Assembly: GCA_903851455.1 (NCBI GenBank)
Contig: CAINOM010000110.1
Location: 1 to 9,533 of the forward strand
Source: an uncultured Bacteroidota bacterium
GTDB lineage: Bacteria > Bacteroidota > Bacteroidia > Chitinophagales > Chitinophagaceae
Length of the DNA stretch: 9,533 nt
Reading direction: 5' to 3'
The notes beneath the pieces are model-generated. The model was not told the origin of the DNA and ran no database searches. It saw only the letters and a list, made by a program, of their open reading frames with translations. The translations under genes and the position numbers were made by a program. Below, piece by piece: positions 1 through 6,621 of this stretch; position 1 is the first letter of the stretch; every line of letters starts with the position of its first letter.

Positions 1-628
1 CTGAACAGCAATCCTTTTCCCTGCTGGTACACGAATGCCGTATCGCCCCGTACGCCGGCGTAAAGATGCTCGCCCATCGTTACGCTGCTGAATGCGTCCG
101 GAAGTACGGAGTCGCCAGTAGGCGTTAATAATCCATACCAATAGCGGTGGCCGTCATAGGCCGCAGTTCTCACAAAGTTGTCCTCAGTTGATTCCGCGTC
201 GAACGAATAACCGGTTAGGGCACCGCCGTTGTCGTTGGCAAGCATATCATTATGTGTATAGGACGTGAAAGCAAATATTCTTTTCTTTTTGTTGACAAGC
301 CTGTAATTCTTCGAACTGCCGATCGTCACCACCTGGCCGTCCCCATTTACGAGCATGCAATCAGAGCGGTCGGAGTCGTAGCATGCTATAGCCCGATCGG
401 GCAGTACCGTGTCAACGGTCCTGAATTGGAAAGGGTTGGGGGCGGGCAGCATTCCGGTTGCATTTGCGAACTCGTACCTATTGTTTGCCTTAATGATATA
501 GCAATTGCGCCACCAGGTAACGTTGCCGTAGCGTTTTTTAGCCGTTCATATACCGACCGTTTATACTGTGCGCTGCACGTACTGCTTAGGGAGATGGCAA
601 TAATGAGGGTCAGGATAATTGCGCGCAT
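1..628 (-). pseudogene. Secreted WG-repeat-like protein, frameshifted and cut by the left window edge
   Basis: Read from ATG at 628, the product starts with a Sec signal peptide (MRAIILTLIIAISLSSTCSA, likely cut before Q21). After about 31 codons the frame runs into an unrelated tail that stops at 386. The -1 frame takes over at the A6 run (534-539) and stays open to base 1. Its translation looks real: it is rich in Y, W, G and D, and near the window edge has a stretch (YGLLTPTGDSVLPDAFSS, then AGVRGDTAFVYQQGKGLLF) resembling WG repeats, where short glycine-rich beta units recur. One extra A would join the two frames. The gene may be a pseudogene, a homopolymer sequencing error, or a true frameshifted gene. 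The C-terminus lies outside the window. It diverges from porZ across a 237-base spacer. The function is unknown; the WG-repeat call is by eye and only moderately sure. Confidence 0.6.
533..539 (-). other. A AAA AAC slippery-type heptamer at the frameshift
   Basis: On the minus strand the codons read CGG CTA AAA AAC GCT. The A AAA AAC heptamer is in the phase needed for a tandem -1 slip, and a -1 slip here moves reading to CGC TAC GGC, exactly the long open downstream frame. This heptamer is a classical -1 site; in bacteria A AAA AAG is the more efficient form. I did not identify a downstream stimulatory hairpin or an upstream SD-like stimulator. A simple loss of one A from an A7 run gives the same picture. 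Confidence 0.4.
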
Positions 629-832
629 TTGCAGGATTGTTATGCCAAGTTACGATTGAAGTGCAATCAGATGATGTTCCGGCGCTGAAAATTTAGGCGA
701 TACTTGCAGATCGCCCCTGCCTTCCATAACAGATGTTAATAAAATACTCGTTTTGTACAATGGAGGACGGTAATAATGTGACAGCTATTTACTGTTTTAG
801 GCAATATCGGCGGGCGTAATGCGTTATTTCTT

Positions 833-840
833 TACTTTTG
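833..840 (+). promoter_or_regulatory. Bacteroidota-type -7 promoter box ahead of porZ
   Basis: TACTTTTG matches the Bacteroidota -7 consensus TAnnTTTG and lies 25 bases before the porZ start. No clear TTG/TTTG -33 element is seen about 19 bases upstream, so the call rests on the -7 box and its position alone. It sits in the 237-base spacer between the divergent genes at 628 and 866; nothing else recognisable was found in that spacer. Confidence 0.55.
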
Positions 841-865
841 AGGATACAGTAAATTTCATAGCATC

Positions 866-3172
866 TTGAAGCGTATATATTGTTTTTTTTCGTTTTTTAT
901 TTTATGTGCCGGCCTGCTTAAAGCGCAGGACAAACCGATAGGGTACTGGGATTCATTTCTTCCGTACAATTCATCATTGGGTATCGCTACCGATGGTACC
1001 ACCATCTATAGCATATGCAGGCAAGGCTTTTTCTCCTTTAACCCTACTACAAATGTTACCGAGACTTACAGCAAAGTAAACGGTATGTCGGATATAGGCA
1101 TGGCGTGCGTGGGGTATGATGGGACCACGGGCATTACTGTATTGGTATATAACGACTGTAACATAGACCTGTTTAAAAACAATACTTTTTACAATATACC
1201 GGATCTGAAACTCAAGTCGATACCGGGTACTAAGGCTGTGTACAGCGTATATACCGAAAACGGGATCGCGTACCTGAGCTCATCAATAGGTGTGGTGGTG
1301 ATTGACCTTACATCGCACAATATTTTACAAACCTACCAGTTTCTCATCGGTGGCAGTGTGTCCCCTGTGAAAGACTTTACCGGGGGGAATGATTCGTTTT
1401 ATGCGGTGACCGGTGGCGGCTTGTATGTTGCCAATAAAGATAATCCCGAGCTGCAGAATTTTGCGGTGTGGCGGCTTGTAGATAAGACACATTCATTCAA
1501 TAATGTGACCAATGCCGGTAATGCGATATTTCTGTCTAATGCAAATAAAGTGTATAAACTGGTCGATGATACTATTGCAACTGTCTTCACGGCAAATCCG
1601 CTATCGGTGATTCGACATGCAGATGGACATGGAGACACGCTTTTTGTGTCAGAGTATATCGCCGGCATTTTCCGGAGCGAAATGATGATGCTTAATCCCG
1701 CCACTAATACAGTATATGATAGTTTCGCGTGTCCCGGTTCGATAGTGGGTGCGACGAAGCTGCTGAATGGCCAGATATGGATAGCCGATCTCTGGGGCGG
1801 CATAGAGGGTAAACTACTTGATACAGGTGCATACCAGGTATTCCATGCCGTGCCCCCGGGTCCGGCTGATGAATTTTCGTTCGACATCTATGCCAATAAA
1901 GGCGATGTGTGGATCGCCCACGGCGGCTTCGACGATAAATATGGGGCCGACTTTAACCTGGATGGCTTTTCGCATTTCAACAGCGGCACCTGGGTAGATT
2001 ACAGTCGTGGGAATGCGCCGGCAATGGATACAGTGCATGATATCTGCACCATAGTGAAGGATGAAAGCACGGGCATTGTTTACTGCGGCTCCTTCCTTGA
2101 CGGGCTGGTAATTGCCAAGCCGAATGCTGTGCTGCAGGTGCTGAAGCAGAACTCGGTATTCGATTCCAGCACTAGTTATTTTAGCCAGGGGCAAAAGCAG
2201 ATCATCGGCTCTGCTATCGACAAGAATGGTAATCTTTGGCTTAGCTCCTACAGCTCGAGAGACTTGCTTTACGCACGAACTCCTTACCCGGACAGCACCT
2301 GGTATAAATTCTATGTGCCCGGGATAGGAAACGGAGGCCCAATGACGATAGACCAGAACGGCCAGATATGGGTGTCCTGCTCCTACGGTTTTGGCGTGGT
2401 GGTTTACAGCACTAATAACACGCTGCAAGACCAGAGTGACGACACTTATTTTAAATTGTCTGCGGGTGTTGGTTATGGCAATCTTCCAAGTAATACGGTG
2501 TTCTGCATTGCCGCCGACAAAAATAATAACATATGGATAGGCACCGACAATGGAATAGGCATAGTCAGCAATTGCTTCGCTCCTTTTACCGGTGCCCAGC
2601 CCTGCGATGCTCAGATACCCATCGTGCAGTATGACCAGTATGCCGGCTATCTTTTTGCAGGCAACAGTGTACGATCTATAGCGGTGGACGGAGCCAACAG
2701 GAAGTGGGTGGGCACTGACGACGGCGTATGGCTGCTGTCGCCGGATGCGAGCCAGATCATTTACCGGTTTACGATCGACAACAGTCCGCTGCCATCTAAC
2801 CATATCGAGAAGATCACCGTGGACCCTGCGACCGGCGAGGTTTACATAGGTACAGACCAGGGGCTGGTAAGCTATCGCAGCACAGCAACGGATGGCAACA
2901 GCTCAACATCTAATGTGCTGGTATTTCCGGACCCTGTGCCGAGCGGATACACCGGTACTATTGCTATTAAAGGATTGCCTGCCGATGCGGATGTGCGCAT
3001 CACCGATATATCGGGCCAGCTTGTGTTCCGTACCAAGGCGCTGGGCGGACAAGCTGTATGGAACGGTACTGATTATAAGGGGCACCGGCCGCAGAGTGGT
3101 GTGTATCTTGTTTTTGCATCGAGCAGCGACGGGTCGCAGGTCTATACCGGTAAAATGGTTTTTCTGGAGTAG
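866..3172 (+). CDS. porZ: PorZ-like T9SS beta-propeller protein with C-terminal sorting-like domain
   Basis: This 768-residue secreted protein matches PorZ, a component of the T9SS attachment complex that helps deliver anionic LPS to cargo at the cell surface in Porphyromonas gingivalis. A signal peptide covers residues 1-20 (cut before QDKPIGYW). The N-terminal GYWDSFLPYN and SKVNGMSDIG segments are typical of the PorZ N-terminal propeller. The second half carries regulator-propeller-like blades (NIWIGTDNGIGIV near 554, RKWVGTDDGVWLL near 612, GEVYIGTDQGLVSY near 657). From about residue 686 a type-A CTD-like domain follows (VFPDPVPSGYTG, then VRITDISGQLV, then SGVYLVF and a KMVFLE end). Length is close to the roughly 776 residues I recall for P. 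gingivalis PorZ. The start is TTG: an in-frame stop lies at 839-841 and no ATG or GTG lies between. No SD is visible. It reads in the same direction as recO, 162 bases upstream of it. Confidence 0.82.
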   Translation: MKRIYCFFSFFILCAGLLKAQDKPIGYWDSFLPYNSSLGIATDGTTIYSICRQGFFSFNPTTNVTETYSKVNGMSDIGMACVGYDGTTGITVLVYNDCNIDLFKNNTFYNIPDLKLKSIPGTKAVYSVYTENGIAYLSSSIGVVVIDLTSHNILQTYQFLIGGSVSPVKDFTGGNDSFYAVTGGGLYVANKDNPELQNFAVWRLVDKTHSFNNVTNAGNAIFLSNANKVYKLVDDTIATVFTANPLSVIRHADGHGDTLFVSEYIAGIFRSEMMMLNPATNTVYDSFACPGSIVGATKLLNGQIWIADLWGGIEGKLLDTGAYQVFHAVPPGPADEFSFDIYANKGDVWIAHGGFDDKYGADFNLDGFSHFNSGTWVDYSRGNAPAMDTVHDICTIVKDESTGIVYCGSFLDGLVIAKPNAVLQVLKQNSVFDSSTSYFSQGQKQIIGSAIDKNGNLWLSSYSSRDLLYARTPYPDSTWYKFYVPGIGNGGPMTIDQNGQIWVSCSYGFGVVVYSTNNTLQDQSDDTYFKLSAGVGYGNLPSNTVFCIAADKNNNIWIGTDNGIGIVSNCFAPFTGAQPCDAQIPIVQYDQYAGYLFAGNSVRSIAVDGANRKWVGTDDGVWLLSPDASQIIYRFTIDNSPLPSNHIEKITVDPATGEVYIGTDQGLVSYRSTATDGNSSTSNVLVFPDPVPSGYTGTIAIKGLPADADVRITDISGQLVFRTKALGGQAVWNGTDYKGHRPQSGVYLVFASSSDGSQVYTGKMVFLE

Positions 3173-3183
3173 TCATCCTCACA

Positions 3184-3225
3184 GTCGTAAGTTGTAAGTC
3201 GTAAGTCGTAAGTTGTAAGTCGTAA
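3184..3225 (+). repeat. Six-unit heptamer array GTYGTAA
   Basis: Six consecutive 7-base units read GTCGTAA, GTTGTAA, GTCGTAA, GTCGTAA, GTTGTAA, GTCGTAA. The C/T pattern shows that the array is two exact copies of a 21-base block (3184-3204 and 3205-3225). It begins 12 bases after the porZ stop. A further partial unit (GTAT) follows. Two units of the same family recur at 6567-6580. No coding role is seen. Confidence 0.9.
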
Positions 3226-3279
3226 GTATAGGGCTTAGAGGCTGGGGAGCGAAACCGAAAACAGATCAGAATATCCGCT

Positions 3280-3287
3280 TAATTTTG
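3280..3287 (+). promoter_or_regulatory. Bacteroidota-type -7 promoter box ahead of recO
   Basis: TAATTTTG followed by C fits TAnnTTTG, 47 bases upstream of the recO ATG. A convincing -33 TTG was not found at the usual spacing. It suggests that recO has its own promoter besides any read-through from porZ. Confidence 0.5.
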
Positions 3288-3334
3288 CGCCGATAGTTAT
3301 TATCGCGATCCAGTCCCCCAACCGAGGAAATAAT

Positions 3335-4066
3335 ATGCTGCATAAGACGAATGGAATAGTGTTGCGGGCCGTAAAGTACGGAGAGAGCAGCCTGGTTACT
3401 ACCATTTTCACGGAGCTTTATGGTGTGCAGACCTATATGGTGCAAGGGGTGAGAAGCTCAAAGGCCCGGCAGAACCGCGCAGGTTTTTTCCAGCCGGGTA
3501 CACTGCTGGAGCTGGTGGTGTATCAACAGCCGCAAAAGAATATGCAGCGCATACGGGAATTCCAGGCGGCATATATTTATAACGGGCTGCAGGAAGATGT
3601 GGTGAAAAACAGCATTGTGCTTTTCTCGGCAGAGTTATTGCTGCGACTGCTGCCAGAGCTGGGGCCACTGCCGGCTTTGTTCCGGTTTTCTTACGACTAT
3701 TTTGTTGCGCTTGACAATATGCCGCTGCATGAAGTGGCCAACTTTCCGTTGTTCTTCATCATAGAATGCAGTCGTGAGCTTGGTTATCCCTTAAAGGGAG
3801 GCTATAGTACAGAGACACCTTATCCGAATTTGCAGGAAGGAGATTTTACCGCACATACGCCATCTGAATCGCCTTTGAATGATGAGGATGCGCGCGCCCT
3901 TAGTCGGTTGCTGCAGGTAAACAGCCTGGCTGACCTTAGCCGTGCGGAGCTAAATTCAGAAAGACGGCTTCGGCTCATAGACTGGTATGTCAATTATCTC
4001 CAGCAGCATACGCAGCATATGGGTAACATCAGGTCGCTGTCTATATTGCGGACGATACTACATTAG
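3335..4066 (+). CDS. recO: DNA repair protein RecO
   Basis: RecO (243 residues) loads RecA onto SSB-coated single-stranded DNA together with RecR and anneals strands during recombinational repair. The N-terminal OB-fold (about residues 1-80) is recognisable from LHKTNGIVLRAVKYGESSLV and the following GVRSSKARQNRAGFFQPG segment. The helical C-terminal part includes FFIIECSRELGYPL (about 140-153). The length is normal for the family. Only one cysteine (C145) is present, so the four-cysteine zinc site found in many RecO proteins is absent, as also in E. coli RecO. The ATG start is supported by an SD-like GAGGA at 3324-3328, the clearest ribosome-binding site in the window. It follows porZ on the same strand and ends only 7 bases from the convergent nucleotidyltransferase gene. 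Confidence 0.9.
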   Translation: MLHKTNGIVLRAVKYGESSLVTTIFTELYGVQTYMVQGVRSSKARQNRAGFFQPGTLLELVVYQQPQKNMQRIREFQAAYIYNGLQEDVVKNSIVLFSAELLLRLLPELGPLPALFRFSYDYFVALDNMPLHEVANFPLFFIIECSRELGYPLKGGYSTETPYPNLQEGDFTAHTPSESPLNDEDARALSRLLQVNSLADLSRAELNSERRLRLIDWYVNYLQQHTQHMGNIRSLSILRTILH

Positions 4067-4073
4067 GCATGCG

Positions 4074-4790
4074 CTACTGAAAGAGATACTCTGCCTGTTC
4101 TATACTGCCGGGCTTGCCCACGTCTATAAATATGTTGCCGGTGTGATCATAGCCTTTCAGCGTTTGCGTTTTCGCCAGGTCCAGGTATAGATCGATAAGG
4201 GAGAATTTTCCTTCGAAGGGAATGTTGTGTAATACCGACTGCGATAAGACCTGTATACCGCTGAAGGCGAAAGGCGAAAGCGGAGATGCCTGTCGCGACA
4301 TGCGCTCCTGCCCGGTACTGTTATTTTTCCAGCCGCAGAGGCGCATATCGTTGTCAAATAATAACTGGCGGGACGAATCTCTTTTCATGACGGCAAGCGT
4401 GGCTACTGCATCAGAGCTGGTGTGAGCTGCGATCATTTTTTCGAGATCGAGATTGGTCAGCACATCAACGTTCATAACCACAAAATCCGCTTCACCCTCA
4501 AAGTAGGCGGCGGCTTTTTTCAATCCACCGCCGGTTTCCAGTATTTCTTCACGTTCATCGGATATGGTAATGTTGCTACCAAAGTGTGTGTGCTCAAAAA
4601 GCGCATCTTCTATCATGTCGGCAAAATGATGCACATTGATGATGACGTCATAAATACCGAAGCGCTGAAGGTAGCGGATATTATGCTCGAGAAGGGACTT
4701 GCCATTGACTTCGGCCAACGCCTTCGGGGCGTAGTCTGTAAAAGGCTTAAGACGCGTGCCGAGTCCTGCGGCGAAGAGCATTGCTTTCAT
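4074..4790 (-). CDS. MurU-like sugar-1-phosphate nucleotidyltransferase
   Basis: This 238-residue cytoplasmic enzyme of the NTP-transferase family joins a sugar-1-phosphate to an NTP to give an NDP-sugar. The nucleotide-binding signature is at residues 5-16 (LFAAGLGTRLKP) with K23 in APKAL. ETGGG is at 85-89, the metal-binding aspartate in NVDV at 107-110, FSGIQVL at 176-182, and a C-terminal DVGKPGSIEQAE at 223-234. The ETGGG, FSGI and DVG pattern and the short length without an acyltransferase domain are most like MurU, the MurNAc-1-phosphate uridylyltransferase of peptidoglycan recycling. Mannose- or glucose-1-phosphate specificity cannot be excluded. An in-frame ATG at 4805 would add five residues (MNFEF), but it lies inside a heptamer array, so ATG 4790 (MKAMLFAAG) is preferred. 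The cytochrome gene lies 52 bases upstream on the same strand; no AmgK-type kinase is seen beside it. Confidence 0.8.
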   Translation of the reverse strand: MKAMLFAAGLGTRLKPFTDYAPKALAEVNGKSLLEHNIRYLQRFGIYDVIINVHHFADMIEDALFEHTHFGSNITISDEREEILETGGGLKKAAAYFEGEADFVVMNVDVLTNLDLEKMIAAHTSSDAVATLAVMKRDSSRQLLFDNDMRLCGWKNNSTGQERMSRQASPLSPFAFSGIQVLSQSVLHNIPFEGKFSLIDLYLDLAKTQTLKGYDHTGNIFIDVGKPGSIEQAEYLFQ

Positions 4791-4791
4791 G

Positions 4792-4819
4792 AATTCAAAA
4801 TTCAAAAGTAAAAATTCAA
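4792..4819 (-). repeat. Four-unit heptamer array AATTCAA, at the nucleotidyltransferase start
   Basis: On the plus strand the units are AATTCAA, AATTCAA, AAGTAAA, AATTCAA in exact 7-base phase. On the minus strand, the direction of the gene, they read TTGAATT, TTTACTT, TTGAATT, TTGAATT. The array ends one base before the ATG at 4790, so it makes up the whole 5' leader. A -7 promoter box arises within it. Confidence 0.8.
4803..4810 (-). promoter_or_regulatory. Possible -7 box inside the heptamer array
   Basis: The minus strand reads TACTTTTG, a full TAnnTTTG match, created where the variant unit TTTACTT meets TTGAATT. It ends 12 bases before ATG 4790, so any transcript starting from it would have a very short leader. 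It may be chance, or the array may have supplied a promoter. Confidence 0.35.
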
Positions 4820-4842
4820 AAGCCGGATAGAAGTTGCCCGGA

Positions 4843-5274
4843 CTATATTTTGCTTCGTACGGCTTTTACTTCGTCGGCGGTTACGGCAGTGCCCCCGTTG
4901 CCGAAGTTGCTGTACACATAACTGAGTACGGATGCTATTTCCTCATCATTGAGTTGCTGTGCCGGCATGGCGCTGTTATACTTTTTACCGTTCACTGTCA
5001 GTTCTCCCGAGTAGCCTTTGATCACCTGGCTGATGGTTTTCTCCCTGTCTGAGATGAAGTCTGACTTTGCCAATGGAGGGAAAGTGCCTGCAATTCCCTC
5101 GCCATTTGCCTGGTGACAGGCGATGCAGGTTTTCTTGTAAATGGCATCACCGGTTGCTTTTGCAGGTGCAGCGGCTGTGTCTGATGCACCGGGCTGACCG
5201 GCGGGTGTGTTGCCGCAAGAATACATTAATAACAAGCCCGCTGCAAGTGCCGATGCGTAGTATATCTTCCTCAT
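4843..5274 (-). CDS. Monoheme cytochrome c lipoprotein
   Basis: This 143-residue periplasm-facing class I cytochrome c is anchored by a lipid. Residues 1-20 are a lipoprotein signal peptide ending in LMYSC, with acylated C20. A low-complexity Ala/Pro/Gly linker (about 21-42) leads to the heme domain. There the heme-attachment site is CIACH (C50, C53, H54), followed by GEGIAGTFPPLAKSDF, and the likely distal ligand is M103 in SAMPAQQL. The ATG at 5274 (MRKIYYAS) is chosen over the in-frame TTG at 5289 because the signal peptide is complete from there. It is divergent from the molybdoenzyme at 5389, across 114 bases, so it may be its electron acceptor. Similar domains also serve nitrite reductases and terminal oxidases, so the partner is inferred from position. 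The -7 region (TATTTTG on the minus strand) is one base short of the consensus. Confidence 0.85.
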   Translation of the reverse strand: MRKIYYASALAAGLLLMYSCGNTPAGQPGASDTAAAPAKATGDAIYKKTCIACHQANGEGIAGTFPPLAKSDFISDREKTISQVIKGYSGELTVNGKKYNSAMPAQQLNDEEIASVLSYVYSNFGNGGTAVTADEVKAVRSKI

Positions 5275-5388
5275 TGTTTGTATTTGCAAACAAAATAAGT
5301 AAATTTATAAGGACTTAGCGAAATTATCTCTGCTTATATACATTGTGCTTAGAGCGCATAAAGGAATAGAAATACCTATACAATATTG

Positions 5389-6567
5389 ATGCGCAAAAAA
5401 ATACTTTTATATTGTTACCTGCCGGTATTTTCGTTCGCGCTATATTCCTGCGGAAGTAATGCGAATGCAGGTGGCGCCAAGGCTCCTGAGCTGGTGAAGT
5501 ACCCGGAGAAGAAAGACATGATATTGCTAACCGACCGGCCTCCGCAACTGGAGACACCACTGAAAATATTCAGGGAGGACATCACCCCTAACGATTATTT
5601 TTTTGTGCGCTGGCATATGTCGCAGATACTTACCCGGATCGATATAGATACGTTCAGGTTGCGGATAGGTGGGGCAGTGGATAAGCCACTGGCGCTCTCC
5701 ATGAATGATCTACAAACAAAATTTCATCCAGACTCAATGGTGGCACTTGCCATATGCGCGGGTAATTCGCGCGGCACATTCAGTCCTAAGGTACCGGGCA
5801 GCCAGTGGAATAATGGCGCAATGGGCAATGCGAAATGGAAAGGCGTGCGATTAAAAGACATACTGGCAATGGCCGGTGTAAAGAAAGGATCTATTGAGGT
5901 CACCTTCCAGGGGCTGGACCGGGGCGCATTGCCGGATGTGCCCGCATTTATCAAATCATTGGACTTAAACCATTCTATGGATGGCGAAGTACTGGTGGCG
6001 TATGAGATGAACGGTCAGCCGCTGCCTATGCTTAATGGTTATCCGCTGAAGCTGATCGTGCCGGGCTGGTATGCCACGTACTGGGTGGGATCGCTTTCCA
6101 ATATTAATGTGCTGACGGATACCTTCAAGGGATTCTGGATGAAAAATGCATACCGTATCCCGGCCACAGGTCCGGATGAAAAGCCGGACAGCCTTGCCAA
6201 GATCACTGTGCCGATATCGAATATCAACCTGCACTCTATTTTTGTGGAGCCAGATACCAGCGAAACTGTAAGCGCACATAAGCCCTGCTTGGTGGAAGGG
6301 CTGGCGTTTAATGATGGCACGGGGATAAGGAAGGTGGAGCTTTCGTTTGATGATGGTAAAACGTGGGTAGAGGCGCAATTGAACCCGGAGATAGGAAAAT
6401 ACTCGTGGAGACGGTGGAAATATACGTGGACACCGGAAACCAAAGGCACCTATCATTTGAAGGTTAGGGCGACGGATAACAAAGGGCAAACACAGCCCGA
6501 TAAACAGTGGAACAGGAGCGGGTACGCGAGGGGGTTTATGGAGCGGCTTGAGGTGACTGTTAATTAG
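5389..6567 (+). CDS. Sulfite-oxidase-family molybdopterin oxidoreductase, lipoprotein
   Basis: This 392-residue molybdenum enzyme probably oxidises sulfite to sulfate, or a related substrate, in the periplasm. Residues 1-20 are a signal peptide with lipobox LYSC (lipid C21); the following GSNANAGG lacks the acidic surface-export signal of Bacteroidota lipoproteins, so it probably faces the periplasm. The Mo-cofactor domain covers about 45-250, with FFVRWHMSQ (71-79), the molybdenum-ligand cysteine C123 in AICAGNSRG, and PGWYATYWVGSL (225-236). The Mo-co dimerisation, Ig-like domain covers about 270-392 (VEGLAFNDGTGIRKVELSFD, KYTWTPETKGTYHLKVRATD). The start is ATG 5389; a TTG directly before it would only add one residue. 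The cytochrome c gene 54 bases downstream makes a SorAB-like pair likely. No b5-type heme domain is present, so an external cytochrome is required. Confidence 0.87.
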   Translation: MRKKILLYCYLPVFSFALYSCGSNANAGGAKAPELVKYPEKKDMILLTDRPPQLETPLKIFREDITPNDYFFVRWHMSQILTRIDIDTFRLRIGGAVDKPLALSMNDLQTKFHPDSMVALAICAGNSRGTFSPKVPGSQWNNGAMGNAKWKGVRLKDILAMAGVKKGSIEVTFQGLDRGALPDVPAFIKSLDLNHSMDGEVLVAYEMNGQPLPMLNGYPLKLIVPGWYATYWVGSLSNINVLTDTFKGFWMKNAYRIPATGPDEKPDSLAKITVPISNINLHSIFVEPDTSETVSAHKPCLVEGLAFNDGTGIRKVELSFDDGKTWVEAQLNPEIGKYSWRRWKYTWTPETKGTYHLKVRATDNKGQTQPDKQWNRSGYARGFMERLEVTVN

Positions 6568-6580
6568 TCATAAGTCGTAA
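6567..6580 (+). repeat. Two-unit heptamer repeat GTCATAA GTCGTAA
   Basis: Two 7-base units of the GTYGTAA family seen at 3184-3225 follow the molybdoenzyme gene; the first base is the last base of its TAG stop. The repeat fills part of the short gap before the downstream cytochrome. Confidence 0.7.
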
Positions 6581-6621
6581 GCATGCAGGTAGTGTTGAAT
6601 CTAAAGTCACTTAGTTGTTGT

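Noticed and set aside
252..659. Plus-strand open frame of 135 codons
   Set aside because: It lies over the frameshifted minus-strand gene, whose downstream frame reads as a glycine/aromatic-rich WG-like protein with no stops to the window edge; the plus-strand product has no recognisable domain.
1814..2803. Minus-strand open frame of 329 codons inside porZ
   Set aside because: It is fully covered by the well-supported porZ frame; its product lacks any family signature, so it is a shadow frame.
3184..3225. CRISPR-like array
   Set aside because: The repeats are 7 bases with no spacers between them and no cas genes nearby.
4422..4811. Plus-strand open frame of 129 codons over the nucleotidyltransferase
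   Set aside because: The minus-strand frame holds the full set of nucleotidyltransferase motifs in this region; the plus-strand product resembles nothing known.
4820..4845. Rho-independent terminator after the minus-strand cytochrome gene
   Set aside because: Only a short CCGG-based pairing is possible and no T-run follows in the right place.
5275..5289. TTG start extending the minus-strand cytochrome by five residues
   Set aside because: ATG 5274 gives a complete lipoprotein signal peptide; the extension adds MQIQT with no support.
5965..6489. Minus-strand open frame of 174 codons within the molybdoenzyme gene
   Set aside because: The opposite frame carries clear Mo-cofactor and dimerisation motifs; this one has none.
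6583..6621. Upstream ATG for the SorB-like cytochrome
   Set aside because: It would place 13 residues with two cysteines before a clean signal peptide and begins against a heptamer repeat; ATG 6622 fits better, though 6583 cannot be excluded.
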